A stretch of DNA of 64,000 nt from Malachius bipustulatus. Its lineage: Eukaryota > Arthropoda > Insecta > Coleoptera > Melyridae. Made by a program: the position numbers and the translations under genes. The notes under the pieces are model-generated. The model was not told the DNA's origin. It worked only from the letters and a program-made list of their open reading frames with translations, and searched no databases. Below are positions 19,427 to 31,000 of the stretch, piece by piece. The stretch is from contig CAJUUM010000031.1 of assembly GCA_910589415.1 (NCBI GenBank), positions 992,001-1,056,000 of the forward strand. The letters are read 5' to 3'. Within the stretch, counting starts at the first letter, position 1; every line of letters starts with the position of its first letter.

Positions 19427-22087
19427 CAGGGTGTTACAAAAAAGGAGGTCAAGCTCTTGGCCACAGATTCCTGGGCCAAAAATAATGACACTTTCCTCAT
19501 GCCATTTTTCACATAGGCGTCCCATTTTCAAGATACAGGGTGTCAAACTTTAAATAAAAAAAAAGTTTTTGATCAATAACTCCGTTATTTTTTAAGATAC
19601 TCACTTGAAAATTTGCATAGCCTTCTTTCTTATGCAGACACACATTTTTAGGAAAAAAATCAAAGAAAATCCAAGCGCGAGCGCACGAAAGGGGGCTTAT
19701 GGCAGACCTTGGCCCCCCAACATTTTTCTGCGTACGCCTATGGCTCTGATGTATGGTTTTTTTGATTGAGCGTTTATTTGTTTTACTATCCTCACTCTTA
19801 TATCATTTTGATTTAGGCCTTCGTTTACGAGATATATCAACATGTTTGGGTGTGTCATTGATCAACTTACTGATATTTAAATTTCCCAATTTCTTTTTAG
19901 AGCGGTGATTCGGTGGTGGCTGATTCGGATATGTTTCTGCATAACGTGTTCGTCTAATAGTCAAAGTATAATAGGTAAATTCGGATTAAAATGCTGACTG
20001 TAATTATTTATTTAAGACTTACTTAGACGGGACAACAGAATTTTCTAAGCAGACCTTGAAAATAAAAACAAATGAGGCGTTTAGTTGTCAAAACAATTAT
20101 TAATAAATAAGCTGTCACAGTAAAAAATATTATTACTCTTTATCATAAGTATTGTAGTACATCTACAAAGTACCTATTGTAGCAAATTTAAAAAATACAG
20201 AATGGCAAATAGAGAAGATTATTGTCATTTTCACATATGACAGATATGCTGTTGATGATGGGTAATAAATTTATTATCATTATAATTTTCTTAAATAAAT
20301 TATTTACCATACGTTGTAGGAAAATGTAATTCCAATGCTAATTTAGCTGCTCGGCGTTATGCGGAGACATATCGGAATCGGTATCATCCAGAGAGAAGAT
20401 TTTTCTTAAGTATAATTCGTCGTCCAAGAGAATCTGGGAAATTAAACGAACTGAGGGTAGGTCAATGTGGACGGCCAAATAAGCTTCGACCAAATCAGGA
20501 GGAGCAAATTTTACAAACAGTGGAAGCCAATCCAGGTACAAGTACTAGGATAATAGCCCGAGAGATGGTAAATAACGGAGGCGTCAACATTAACTCTTCT
20601 AATGTGCACAGAGTCTTGAAGCAGCAATTGTTAAATCCGTACCATGTTCAGAGAGTGCAAGCGCTATTACCAACAGACTTTGAAGCAAGATCAACATTTT
20701 GTCGTTGGCTTTTTCAAGAAAATATTCGTGACCTTCATTTTACGAGATCCATTTTGTTCTCAGATGAAGCCACATTTACTCGTAATGGATTAACAAATAT
20801 TCACAACACTCACGTATGGGCGGATGCAAATCCAAAAGCTACTGTAGCGGCACATCACCAAGTAAATTTTAAAGTAAACGTATGGGCGGGAATAGTTGAT
20901 AATTTTCTTTTAGGTCCGACTTTTCTGCCACCCCGTTTAAATGCTGCTGAGTTTTATTTATTCTTACAAGGTACTTTCATTTACGTACGAACATTTAATT
21001 TAAATTAATCATCTTCAATATTCAATTAATGTGTTTAGTTTAAACTTTTATTATTTTTATTTCGTTGTTTTTAGTTGTAGGCTTTTTAACATAAGATATT
21101 GTAGAAATAGCTATTTGCGTTCCAAGATGGGTAAGTGAACTTTTTTATCTGAGGTGATCGTTTGAGGACCGAAGCGAAGCTCAGGTCCTTAAAAGACCAA
21201 CGAAAATAAAAAAGAGACTTGCAAACGCGGAATGCATTACGTTTTTCTCACTACCACAACTACAAAACACAAAATAAAGTAAAAAAATTACGAAAAATAG
21301 CTTGTAAAAATTGTGACGTTTATCGATGACGTTTCAAACTATGAATTTATATTCTGGCGTTGCTAGGTTTGCCACCAATTTGTTAATTTTGATTGTTAGA
21401 GACGCACTTCCCCATTGTCGCTATCCCCCTACGGCAAGTGACCTTAAGCGGTAAGTTGTCTTTTCTGCCCTCAGTTACAGTTTTTATTGTATTATCCTAC
21501 ATTTGTTTCACTTACCATTACAGTGGACTTTTTAACAATGAAACGTCAACTTACCGAGGCGGTAGTGAGAAAAGGTAATTTAATACACCGCCATGTTTAA
21601 TTATTGAAAATAAAAAAGAAATTGGGAAATTTAAATATCAGTAAGTTGATCAATGACACACACCCAAACATGTTGATATATCTCGTAAACGAAGGCCTAA
21701 ATCAAAATGATATAAGAGTGAGGATAGTAAAACAAATAAACGCTCAATCAAAAAAACCATACATCAGAGCCATAGGCGTACGCAGAAAAATGTTGGGGGG
21801 CCAAGGTCTGCCATAAACCCCCTTTCGTGCGCTCGCGCTTGGATTTTCTTTGATTGTTTTTCCTAAAAATGTGTGTCTGCATAAAAAAGAAGGCTATGCA
21901 AATTTTCAAGTAAGTATCTTAAAAAATAACGGAATTATTGATAAAAAACTTTTTTTTTATTTAAAGTTTGACACTCTGTATCTTGAAAATGGGACGCCTA
22001 TGTGAAAAATGGCATAAGGAAAGTGTCATTATTTTTGGCCCAGCAATCTGTGGCCAAGAGCTTGACCTCCTTTTTTGTAACACCCTG
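19427..22087 (+). mobile_element. IS630/Tc1-type element with about 490-bp terminal inverted repeats
   Basis: CAGGGTGTTACAAAAAAGGAGG begins the left arm, and its reverse complement ends at 22087, with TA on each side (19425-19426 and 22088-22089). The arms match over about 19427-19910 and 21605-22087, which is unusually long. The centre holds a truncated transposase. Fusion-like short frames in the arms are not genes. Confidence 0.9.
20330..21008 (+). pseudogene. IS630/Tc1-type transposase, 3' half missing
   Basis: The frame is open from about 20330 (NLAARRYAETYR...) into the better-defined part from 20520. It keeps the helix-turn-helix region (STRIIAREMV...NSSNVHRVL) and the first catalytic Asp (LFSDEATF). 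It then ends after FLLGPTFLPPRLNAAEFYLFLQ, read across in pieces, with the second and third Asp absent. It is related to, but clearly different from, the transposase at 18573. The break coincides with a possible splice donor (AAG|GTACTT), but no continuation was found downstream. Confidence 0.85.
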
Positions 22088-22099
22088 TATTCTAACCAT

Positions 22100-22469
22100 T
22101 GCTTGTTAACAGTATTGGTTGTATTGGGAACGCAGTCATCAGGGTTGCAATAATAATCTACACACAAGAATTACAAGACACAAGTATGATGCCAGAAATA
22201 ACCCAGACAAGTGTGCCCTAGCAACCCATGTCAACGACACATGGCATATAATAGCGTATGATGACACAAAAATTTTAGACAGAGTTCAGGGCAAGAAGAA
22301 TAGGGAAATCGTCGAGATGGTCAGAATTCATCAGGAAGACAACTCCATGAACTCGAGAAGAGATATTGATGGACTCAGCATGATGTACACATATTTACTG
22401 GAACTAGAAAAAAACCAACGAAATAAACCACCTGACATTCCCCATTTACCCACCCAACAGACACATTAA
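22100..22469 (+). pseudogene. Possible Penelope-like GIY-YIG endonuclease fragment
   Basis: A 116-codon frame contains TRITRHKYDARNNPDKCALA, followed by a stretch rich in Lys and Glu. This resembles the middle and end of GIY-YIG nucleases at the C-terminus of Penelope-like retroelements. A C-I-G triplet sits just upstream in another frame, suggesting a frameshift. No reverse transcriptase piece is visible nearby. A non-LTR or unrelated origin is possible. Confidence 0.45.
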
Positions 22470-24643
22470 CCAACACAAATAATAACAACAGACAATGACG
22501 CTATCAGCAATCAGCATTGATAATAATTATTACAATACAACTATATTCTATTAACTTCACAATAAATATTAACCCTTTTCTTATTAATTTCTACATAACT
22601 TCCTAATTCACAATACCATCAGTATTTTCAGGTTTTCAAATTTTGTCGCCCTTCCGCCATCTTACCTTCGATAATCCAACTAAGTTCAAATCCATGACAC
22701 AAGACGTCCTCATGTCATTCATCATCTTTCATGTCATTTCCACCAAGAGTCATCAATCTCTTGTCATTACACCTAGATGACAATTCAAACCAATTGACAA
22801 AAGACGTACTCATTAACTTCTTCTTTTTATTTGTAATTTTAATTTTTTACTGAGGGTTAGTGGTACGAATGTCAGAGGCCAACAACTTTTCGATTTCAAG
22901 TTCTTATTTTATTTTATCTAAATTGTTGAGATAAGAGAGACCATTTGCATTCCAAGATGAATTGGAAACCTACTTGTAAAGGTCAAATAAATAATTTGAT
23001 TTATATTTTTTTAAATATTCAAGAATATTACAATTTTAATGAAAATCATTTGAAATGATGTAATCCGAGTTAAGGAGAGTCCAAATTTAGAATTTCATTA
23101 CATGAATCCGTGACTAAGCTTCATGTTAACCATAATATAAAGCGAGCATTGAAGCAATAATTCTGGTAAGGTCAGCTTATAGGAAATCATATACGCCTGT
23201 AACCCGGCGGCACAGGAAGATGATGTCATTAAATAAAGACCCAACTTGAAAATAAAACTCAAGGGAATATGTTGAAGTTACTTTCCCAGGATTAAAATTG
23301 CTCAAAGAAGCATGTAGAGGCTTCTAGTAGAACGTTAATTATTATTAAAACCAGATACCGAGCGGCAGGAGAATAAAGAAACATTGTCGAATTAATAAGT
23401 TTCCAGACAAAACTATCATAAACGATTAGGTTTCAGACGTGACCAAAACTATGTTTTCGAAAAACCGCTGAGCAAGGTCAATTGAAGCTGTGGGAACGAA
23501 AACCGTTAAAACAAAAAGCCGGAGCTAGTGGAAGGCTGTTCCAAATTATTCTAATGAGGGAGAAAGATGAAAATATTCGACAATCAGAACTAGAGCTCTG
23601 ACTGGAAGAATAAGTAGCTTGGGGGTAAAACTTCTAAGTCAGGGACTTCTTAGTCAGGGAAATGGGCGGTTAAAACCTACTAACTTAAAAAGTGGGAATT
23701 GAAAATTTTAGGAGAGGAAGAGACAGTCTCCCTTCAGCTGTCGGCGTAACAGTTTTGGAGAACGCGAAAAATTCTTTTGGTATTTGACCAGAATAATAAA
23801 GTCTAATTGGCGTCGCGACGGTTATCCGCGGAATTTGGTTTTGGTTTTAAAAATCAGGTTGTTTATTAGCGAAGTTAAAATTAGCTACGCGAGGTAGAGC
23901 CGCGCGAATTAATTAAAAGCTGGTGAAGAATTTTATTCGTGTTTTTTTGGTTAAAAGATTCGCAATTTATTGTGAGTGAATAATTGTTTTATTCGAGAAG
24001 GAATAATAATTATTACGCAATCGTAATTCTGGTAAAAATCTTAAGTGAAGTGCCCAGTTAACGGATACATTTGGATTTTCCTTACTGAGGAGGAGAAAGG
24101 TCAGATTATTTTGTATACTAATACTTTATGTACTTTGGTATATTTGGAACCCAAAGGGTTACTGTTCAATAATTTAAAGTTTTACAAATTAATAAATATT
24201 TGTGGATGAATAAACCCACAGGTTGTTAATTAAACACAACTTGAGTGTGTTCTGTCTAAAAGGCATTAAAATCCATTTTTGTATGTTTATTATATACCAA
24301 GATAAATAACTATACTCTATTTACTACTTGTTTTTTATGGTTACTGTAATTGGTTAGAGTTCAGATTATTCTTCGAATCGATTTACAAATAGGGGGTAAA
24401 TAATACATATTTATATGGGTATTAACATTAGAGGTAATATTTTATAAATTTATCTCTCACATTTTTGTTGCATCCGTGAGAAAAAATAAATTGAACTTTT
24501 ATTCGTAGGTACTTAGGAATATATACCTATCAATTTTACTCAGTGTTATGTACGTTTTTTATATTTCTTTTATAATAAAATTTGTTAAATAAAATTAATG
24601 TATTTAATTTTACTGACCCAGGCATATTAAGAATTAGTTAAAA
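22470..24643. other. No recognisable gene
   Basis: About 2.2 kb of AT-rich sequence has no long reading frame, tandem array or inverted repeat that I could see. The composition around 23200-23900 is slightly more GC-rich and could be an old untranslated element segment. Confidence 0.5.
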
Positions 24644-26378
24644 CAAATGGTCTGTCAAGTGCTATAAATAAAAAGAAAATTTCATTAATTCGGAATTGGG
24701 CAATAACAAATTCCATAAACCACAGCCACTTGAATAGTTTACTCACGATTTTGAAAAACCATGGGCATTCAGACTTGCCTTCAGATTCACGAACGCTTCT
24801 CAATACGCCACGTACATCTACAATTACATTAATGGATCCTGGAGAATATTACCACTTTGGTATTGCTGAAGGTCTGAAGCAATCTATTACCAAGTATTTT
24901 AATTTTAATAACTGCCCATCTGAGATCAATGTTGATGTCAACGTGGATGGACTTCCTTTAACAAAAAGTTCAAGTAGTGAGTTTTGGCCAATATTAATAG
25001 CAATCGTAGCTGACTTCTACACTGAACCTTTTATGGTGGGTGTTTATCATGGAAATATGAAACCATCAGATGGAAATGAATTCATGAAGTACTTTGTTGA
25101 GGAAATGAAAAGTATACAACAGAGTACGCTTACTATTTTCTCTAAGGAGATACATGTAAAAATAAATGTATTTATTTGTGATGCACCAGCTAGAGCATTT
25201 ATTACAAGCACTAAAGGTCATACTGGTTACTTTTCATGCACTAAATGCATTCAAGAAGGCCAGTATATAAACAAAAGGGTTGTTCTTACTGAAGTCACCT
25301 CAGGTTTAAGAACTGAAGAATCTTTCAGGCAACAGACTGACGAAAATTTCCACAAAAAGGAATCAATACTTTTAGAGCTGAATATTGGAATGGTGACGCA
25401 GTTTCCACTTGATTATATGCATTTGGTGTGTATTGGTGCCATGAAAAAGCTACTGCTAGCATGGACAAAAGGAAAAATTAGCATGAGATTAAACTCTGAA
25501 AATTTGGCTAATGCTTCGAATCAGTTGTTAGAATTAAATGTTTCCATATCTCAAGAATTTGCGAGAAAAGCAAGAGGCCTTAATGAAATTGATAGGTTTA
25601 AAGCGACCGAGCTTAGATTGGTACTATTGTACACCGGAGCTGTAGTTTTTCAGAACAGGCTTACAAAGATCCAATATAATCATTTTATGTGCCTAGTCAT
25701 AGCTATTCGCATATTGTGCTCCACTGAGAAACATTTAATTTTGAACGATTATGCTAACCAACTTTTGATACATTTCGTGAAATAGTTTTGTCATATTTAT
25801 GGTACCGACCTCCTGTCCTACAATATTCACAATTTGATTCATTTGAGTAATGACGTTCAGTTACATGGCCCTCTTGACAAGTTTAGTGCATTTAAATTTG
25901 AAAGCTACATGCAGAAAATTAAGAAAAAAGTGAAGACATCATTAAAACAATTAATAAATCGCTCCATTGAGGAACTTAACAATGAAATGCCTTTTTCGCA
26001 AAAAAAAGACTTATCCATTATTACATTACGGAAACTCCACAAAAAATCAAAATGAAATCAAGAGTTACCGAATTTGAAAATTTTATGCTCAGTACAAAAA
26101 CGTCCGATAATTATTGTTGTTTGTTAAATGATGGAGCAATAATTACCATAACAAAAATTGTTGGAGATTCCGGTAAGTTTTATTTTGTGGGGAATAAATA
26201 TAATATGTTCGGATCATTATTCAAGTCACCTTGTGCCTCAGAAAAGGTAGACATCAAAACTATCATTAATGACAATTTTCAAAGTGGTGTTAAATTCGAA
26301 GCTTCAGATATTAAGTGTAAGTGTTTGAAATTTTCTATAAGTGAAACCGGTAGTGTAATCATACCCTTCCTCCATTAA
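24644..26378 (+). pseudogene. tnp2/CACTA-like transposase relic
   Basis: The main open piece (about 24644-25785, ATG at 24730) reads EYYHFGIAEGL, DVNVDGLPLTKSSSSEFWPI, a zinc-binding-like CTKC, and FPLDYMHLVCIGAMKKLLLAW. Motifs of this kind occur in tnp2-type transposases and in a large animal family of transposase-derived proteins. After a stop at 25785 the same protein continues (LIHLSNDVQLHGPLDKFSAF), and after another break at 26055 it ends with a 108-codon C-terminal piece. Two breaks make it a pseudogene. I did not find terminal repeats. The superfamily assignment is less certain than its transposase nature. Confidence 0.65.
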
Positions 26379-26628
26379 AAAAACCCATTTCCCAATTCGT
26401 TTAATAATCTCGTGAGTGTATTTTTACAACTTATCACAAACTATGTAGATGCAATTTCAATCAACTCCCTCAAAACTTTTATTTCGCTAGCTTTGAAATA
26501 AAATTAACACATCGTTGATGTGATTTAAAAACAAAAATTTTGATCAAAGACTCTGATTCGTGCTAAATGAACGGCGCAGGTCAACGAACGGGTGCGAGTC
26601 GAGTATTTGACTTGCGTATACGCATATA

Positions 26629-27254
26629 CCGTGTGTCCCCGGATAGGTGAAACGACTCTTATAAAAGACAAAAATTTTTTGATATTAATTTTAATTTTTT
26701 GGGGTTCAGCCCTGCTTGGTTAAAGAGTAATTTCTAACAAAATTTTAGTTTTTAAAAATCAAGCACGCCTTGGAAATTTTCAAGAAACCGGTTTTTCTGT
26801 TGAGTGAAGTGCCTTTTATGTGGCAAATACGACAAAATGTTATTTGAAAAAGTTGTTCAGAATCAACATTTAGGTCCCTATTATACCAAATTTCAAAATC
26901 TTTGGTCAAATTTTATTTTTTCACTTATTTTATGTTTTATTTCACAAATCAAAGAATTTCATTTTGTAACAAAGACTGCCATGGAAAAACCAAATTGTAT
27001 TCATAACAATAGCAATCTGTCAATATCCGTCTTTGTTACAAATGAAATTCTTTGATTTGTGAAATAAACATAAAAGTAAATGTAAAAGATCAAAGTTGCC
27101 TATGATTTTTAAATTTGGTATACGGGCCTAAACTTTGATTCTGAACAACTTTTTCAAATAACATTTTTTCGCTTCTGAACCCCAAAAAATGAAAATTAAA
27201 ATCAAAAATTTTTGTCTTTTATAAGAGTCTTTTCACCTATCCGGGGACATACGG
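26629..27254. mobile_element. Foldback MITE, 626 bp, TIR CCGTGTGTCCCCGGATAGG
   Basis: Arms of about 250 bp mirror each other and are flanked by TA (or TATA) at 26627-26628 and 27255-27256. The block AACAAAGAC...GAAATTCTTTGATTTGTG and its complement sit at the centre. The 83-codon frame inside is not a gene. The right edge lies only 32 bp from the next retrotransposon. Confidence 0.9.
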
Positions 27255-27290
27255 TATATAAATGTCTTGCTCTTGCTAGCTGCAAAGTCT

Positions 27291-28867
27291 TGTAACGTCG
27301 TTAAGGTTTTGTCCTTTAATAAGCTCCATTTAAAATTATTAAATGGGACCTCGTTATCCAAATCCTTGGTATTAAGGTACCAAGCCACTTTTATAAATTA
27401 AAACATGAGTTTCGAACTAGCATCGCCACCTGCTGCCGAGTGGTAAAACTAACTAAACTAGGCAAGTTCAAGATCCCTACCTTGTGGTACAATCTGTAAC
27501 TTCATTTTCTTACAATCTTCCTTTCCGATTAACTAGAAACACAGATGTCGCTGTGATGTAGTTTCGTGAATTTAAATACAACAACACCTCTTTGAGTTGC
27601 GCAAAAGGATTGGTCCTTTTCGCGATTCTTGAACAGGCTCGTTCGTTTTCCAATCTCGGTGCTCGAAGCGACAAGTCGCACCCCTACCTTTTCTCTTTAT
27701 CTAAGGAACCGATTATTAATAAATCGGGTAAGTAAAGCGATCCAAGTGACCTAAAACTTTCTCTAATAGAGTTTATATATTGTTATAGTTCTTTCTACCT
27801 ACCCTATCAATTGGGGTACTATCTTATTTCATCCGAAAACCTATCTACGAAGTTGAACCCCACCTGTCTTCGCGGACGCCATATTGGTTTCCACCATCTC
27901 TATATCTGAATATCCGCTTTTATGGAAGGAATCTCTTACACTATCTGAAGGTTTTGCTGCTTCCTGCCCTTGAATACTGGATCCCAACATTCGGAGCCCC
28001 ATATTTTCGAGTTTCATCTAACCTCGAAGGACGACCACGCTAGACAGGGCTAGGCACGTGTTCCCACGGGACACGACACCATTCACCAGTCTTTCTGTCA
28101 CCCCAGAGGGAGACCACAGTCTCCTATCCTGAGATTTCGTCCAGGGCCCCGCTCTCCAGTCTCGGCACGACATTCCAAGGAAGGCAAAATGTCGTATCCG
28201 TAAGCAAAGTGTGACATAACCTTTATTGCTCAGAGTGATATCAGAGAAATCTGTTAGGAGTTTTGTATCTTTTTTATTGCCTTATCTCGTCAAGAAATTG
28301 ATGATGTTTTATTAATTAATACTTATAACCACCATTATTATTCAAGTTATACTTGAAATGAATTTGTCACTTATTATGTGAAGGAAAGATAGATATCTAT
28401 TTTCTCTACCAGTTAAACTGTTAAATGAGATATTTTACGATTAACTTCATGATCAATTAATTAGTAATTTCATAACCATAGAATCTCAATAAGTTATTTT
28501 TGTAAACAGAATTCATAAATATACTTTTCATTAAAAGATCAACTCTATTATTCAGTAGGTAGATACAGTAGTTAGAAATTGTTAACATCTCATAACCTGA
28601 GTGAATTTTGATGCCTTTATAGTTCAGGTTACTTTAGATCTATTATTCAAAAACCATAAGGCACTGGCATCCCACTATCTTTTATCTTAGAGGTAATTAA
28701 ACCGTACCGCTTTATGTTGCTGATGTTACCACAGTCGCACAAAATCTGAGTGAGATTTTGGTGCATCAATTAATACTTCGGCCCAACGAAGGTAAGTCGG
28801 CAATTATTTCAACAACGAACGAATTATAATTGGCCCAGAGCCTATTCTATTTAGCCCGACCGCAGCA
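27291..28867 (+). repeat. 5' LTR of gypsy element 2
   Basis: TG...CA ends, 1577 bp. The bases after it (ATTGGCACTCCCC) contain a TGG two bases from the LTR, as expected of a primer-binding site. I cannot name the tRNA. Confidence 0.97.
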
Positions 28868-29575
28868 ATTGGCACTCCCCGGTGTGGAACGTTTACTTCT
28901 TTGAATTAGAAATCCAATTTATCTTTATCTTACTTGGCTTTTATGTATCTAGGATTTTCATAAAATAAATCTCATAATTATTTGAACTTTACGATTTGTC
29001 TGCGATATCACTTGATATTTATATAAATTTCTCTTGTTGCTTACTGCATGTATTTAAAGCTTTGCATGATTTAGTTTTAAGCATTATTGTTCCCTAATAT
29101 ATGTGTACCTACCTAATTATCTTTGTGCAAAGTGCCGTGCCGCGAAATTACCTAATTTTTCTTACCGCTACACTGCCGCTAAGGGGTAACCCGTCAGGGA
29201 GCTTTACGGAGTGGTTGATTATACCGTCGCGATGTCTCGAGCATGTTTTAGAGAAGCTTAATTCCGTACAGAGAGGATACTCGGATACGAGAGCTCTGTA
29301 GTTAAGCTGTCTTTGAAAACTGTATCCAAAAATCTTTCCCTGAAAATTGTCTTACCACTTCTCATGAATTAGGTTAGGTTTCCATAAATCTTTGACTCTC
29401 CAGTCAGCTGTTGGTATTAGTACCGACAGGCGCTAAAGCTACGAGCAGTGTTGCGACGTATCCCTTGCATTCTTTACGTCAAACGTAGAAAACGAATTCT
29501 TTACGTGTAAAGATACATCATAGCGTCACATAGCTTTTTCGATCCCTACCTTACCGACTTTAGTAGATTTCAATC
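28868..29575 (+). other. Leader between 5' LTR and gag
   Basis: About 700 bp without a long frame. It contains the putative primer site at its start (TGGCACTCCCCGG, 28870). A short frame at 29101-29301 has no recognisable domain. Confidence 0.6.
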
Positions 29576-31000
29576 ATGAATCCCGTTCAAGCTTTATTAA
29601 GTGAAGAACTCGCTTACGAAATAGCGATTAGAAAACAAGTCCCATTTAGTACACAGGAGAAAAGACGAATTCAATTTCGTGCCCTGTTAAATAGGGAAGA
29701 AAATTCTCTTTCTATTTCCGAATCTGTCTACCCCTTTGACAAAGATTCTGCAGAGGTGAAAAAGACTCTTGCAGATTTGAAGATCAAAATACAGGACGCT
29801 CCCTTGTCTCTTAATGACCCTATCTGTCAAAGAATTCAATGTCGTCTGAATCATGTGATCTCTAGAATCAATAGATTCAAACTTGATCAAGATCCTGAAG
29901 CAAAAGCTTTAGCTGATGATTTATTTTCTGAGGCTCTAGAATTAGAAGGTCAATGGCTTCTGAAAAATGACCAGTCCCTAGACCAAACTGATAACTCATC
30001 CAATTCCCAGAGTGCATCAAGCTCTACTGTCTCCACTCATTCTAGACCTAGTGTTCCAGTTTATAAATGGAATATTAAATTTTCTGGTTCTTCTAAGGAT
30101 AATTTGATCCAATTTCTAGAAAAGGTCAAAGAACTTCAAAGGTCGAGAAATGTCTCAGACCGCGATCTTTTCGATTCTGCAATGGATCTTTTTGAAGACA
30201 AGGCCCTGATTTGGTTTTATTTCTCAATTATTTCTTGGGAAGATCTCAAGAATAAATTGAAAATTACTTTTCTCCCCCTCTCTTACGATGATGACCTCTT
30301 AGAGGAAATCAAACAAAGAACTCATGGTGAATTTGAGTTAGTTGCTATCTATGTTGCCTCGATGCAAGGCTTATTTAAGAGATTATCTACTCCCCCATCA
30401 GAAGTGGAACAATTTAAAATAATCAAGAAAAATCTTCATCCCTATTTCCAAAATCATCTTGCCCTAGTTGAGGTAAACAACATAAACAACATTCAGGACA
30501 TAATTTCCATTGGAAAGAAGTTAGAAGATAATAGGACTATTATCCAACAATATCGTCCCCCTCCCTCTAAGAAGGTTCAAAAAAATTCTGGCCTAGCATG
30601 TTCTGGAGAACCAGCTTCTTTCTCTTCTCGTAAAGCCAGAGGCACACCAACTAAAGGTGCACCTACACCTAGTAACACCAAGATCCCTGTTACTAACCTT
30701 TCTGCAGTCACCTGTTGGAATTGTTCCAACAAAGGTCATACCTATGTAAGGTGTAATCTCCCTAGAAAAGTTTTTTGTTATGGCTGTGGCCATAAAAATG
30801 TCTACAAGTCTAAATGCCCCTCATGTTCGGCAGATTTCCTGAACTCTCTCAAAGTCACTTCTCGTTCAAAAAACGACGAAGTTGCACAACAGGGTGCAGT
30901 GCGACAACAAGAGACAAGCCGCCCAAAGCGAGCCCTTGTAGAAAAGAGCTTGAAGTCAAAGGACGATCAGTCTCCTCCCTCTCCAAAAGACCAGCACTAG
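29576..31000 (+). CDS. Gag polyprotein of gypsy element 2
   Basis: A 474-residue protein with a helical N-terminal half, a Ser-rich linker (about 142-160) and a capsid-like retrotransposon Gag region (about 165-330). One canonical CX2CX4HX4C knuckle begins at C380. A second knuckle follows in which the His position is Val (CYGCGHKNVYKSKC), which probably weakens zinc binding. Gag forms the particle and packages RNA. Its end overlaps pol by 187 bp in another frame, and the slippery heptamer lies at 30868-30874. The start MNPVQALL is the first ATG of the open frame. Confidence 0.93.
   Translation: MNPVQALLSEELAYEIAIRKQVPFSTQEKRRIQFRALLNREENSLSISESVYPFDKDSAEVKKTLADLKIKIQDAPLSLNDPICQRIQCRLNHVISRINRFKLDQDPEAKALADDLFSEALELEGQWLLKNDQSLDQTDNSSNSQSASSSTVSTHSRPSVPVYKWNIKFSGSSKDNLIQFLEKVKELQRSRNVSDRDLFDSAMDLFEDKALIWFYFSIISWEDLKNKLKITFLPLSYDDDLLEEIKQRTHGEFELVAIYVASMQGLFKRLSTPPSEVEQFKIIKKNLHPYFQNHLALVEVNNINNIQDIISIGKKLEDNRTIIQQYRPPPSKKVQKNSGLACSGEPASFSSRKARGTPTKGAPTPSNTKIPVTNLSAVTCWNCSNKGHTYVRCNLPRKVFCYGCGHKNVYKSKCPSCSADFLNSLKVTSRSKNDEVAQQGAVRQQETSRPKRALVEKSLKSKDDQSPPSPKDQH

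Noticed and set aside
26804..27055. 83-codon frame
   Set aside because: It lies within the arms and loop of a foldback MITE and has no conserved feature.
27255..27264. TATA box TATATAAATG as promoter of the host gene
   Set aside because: It is partly the target duplication of the adjacent MITE. The initiator motifs at about 39033 are better placed relative to the splice donor.
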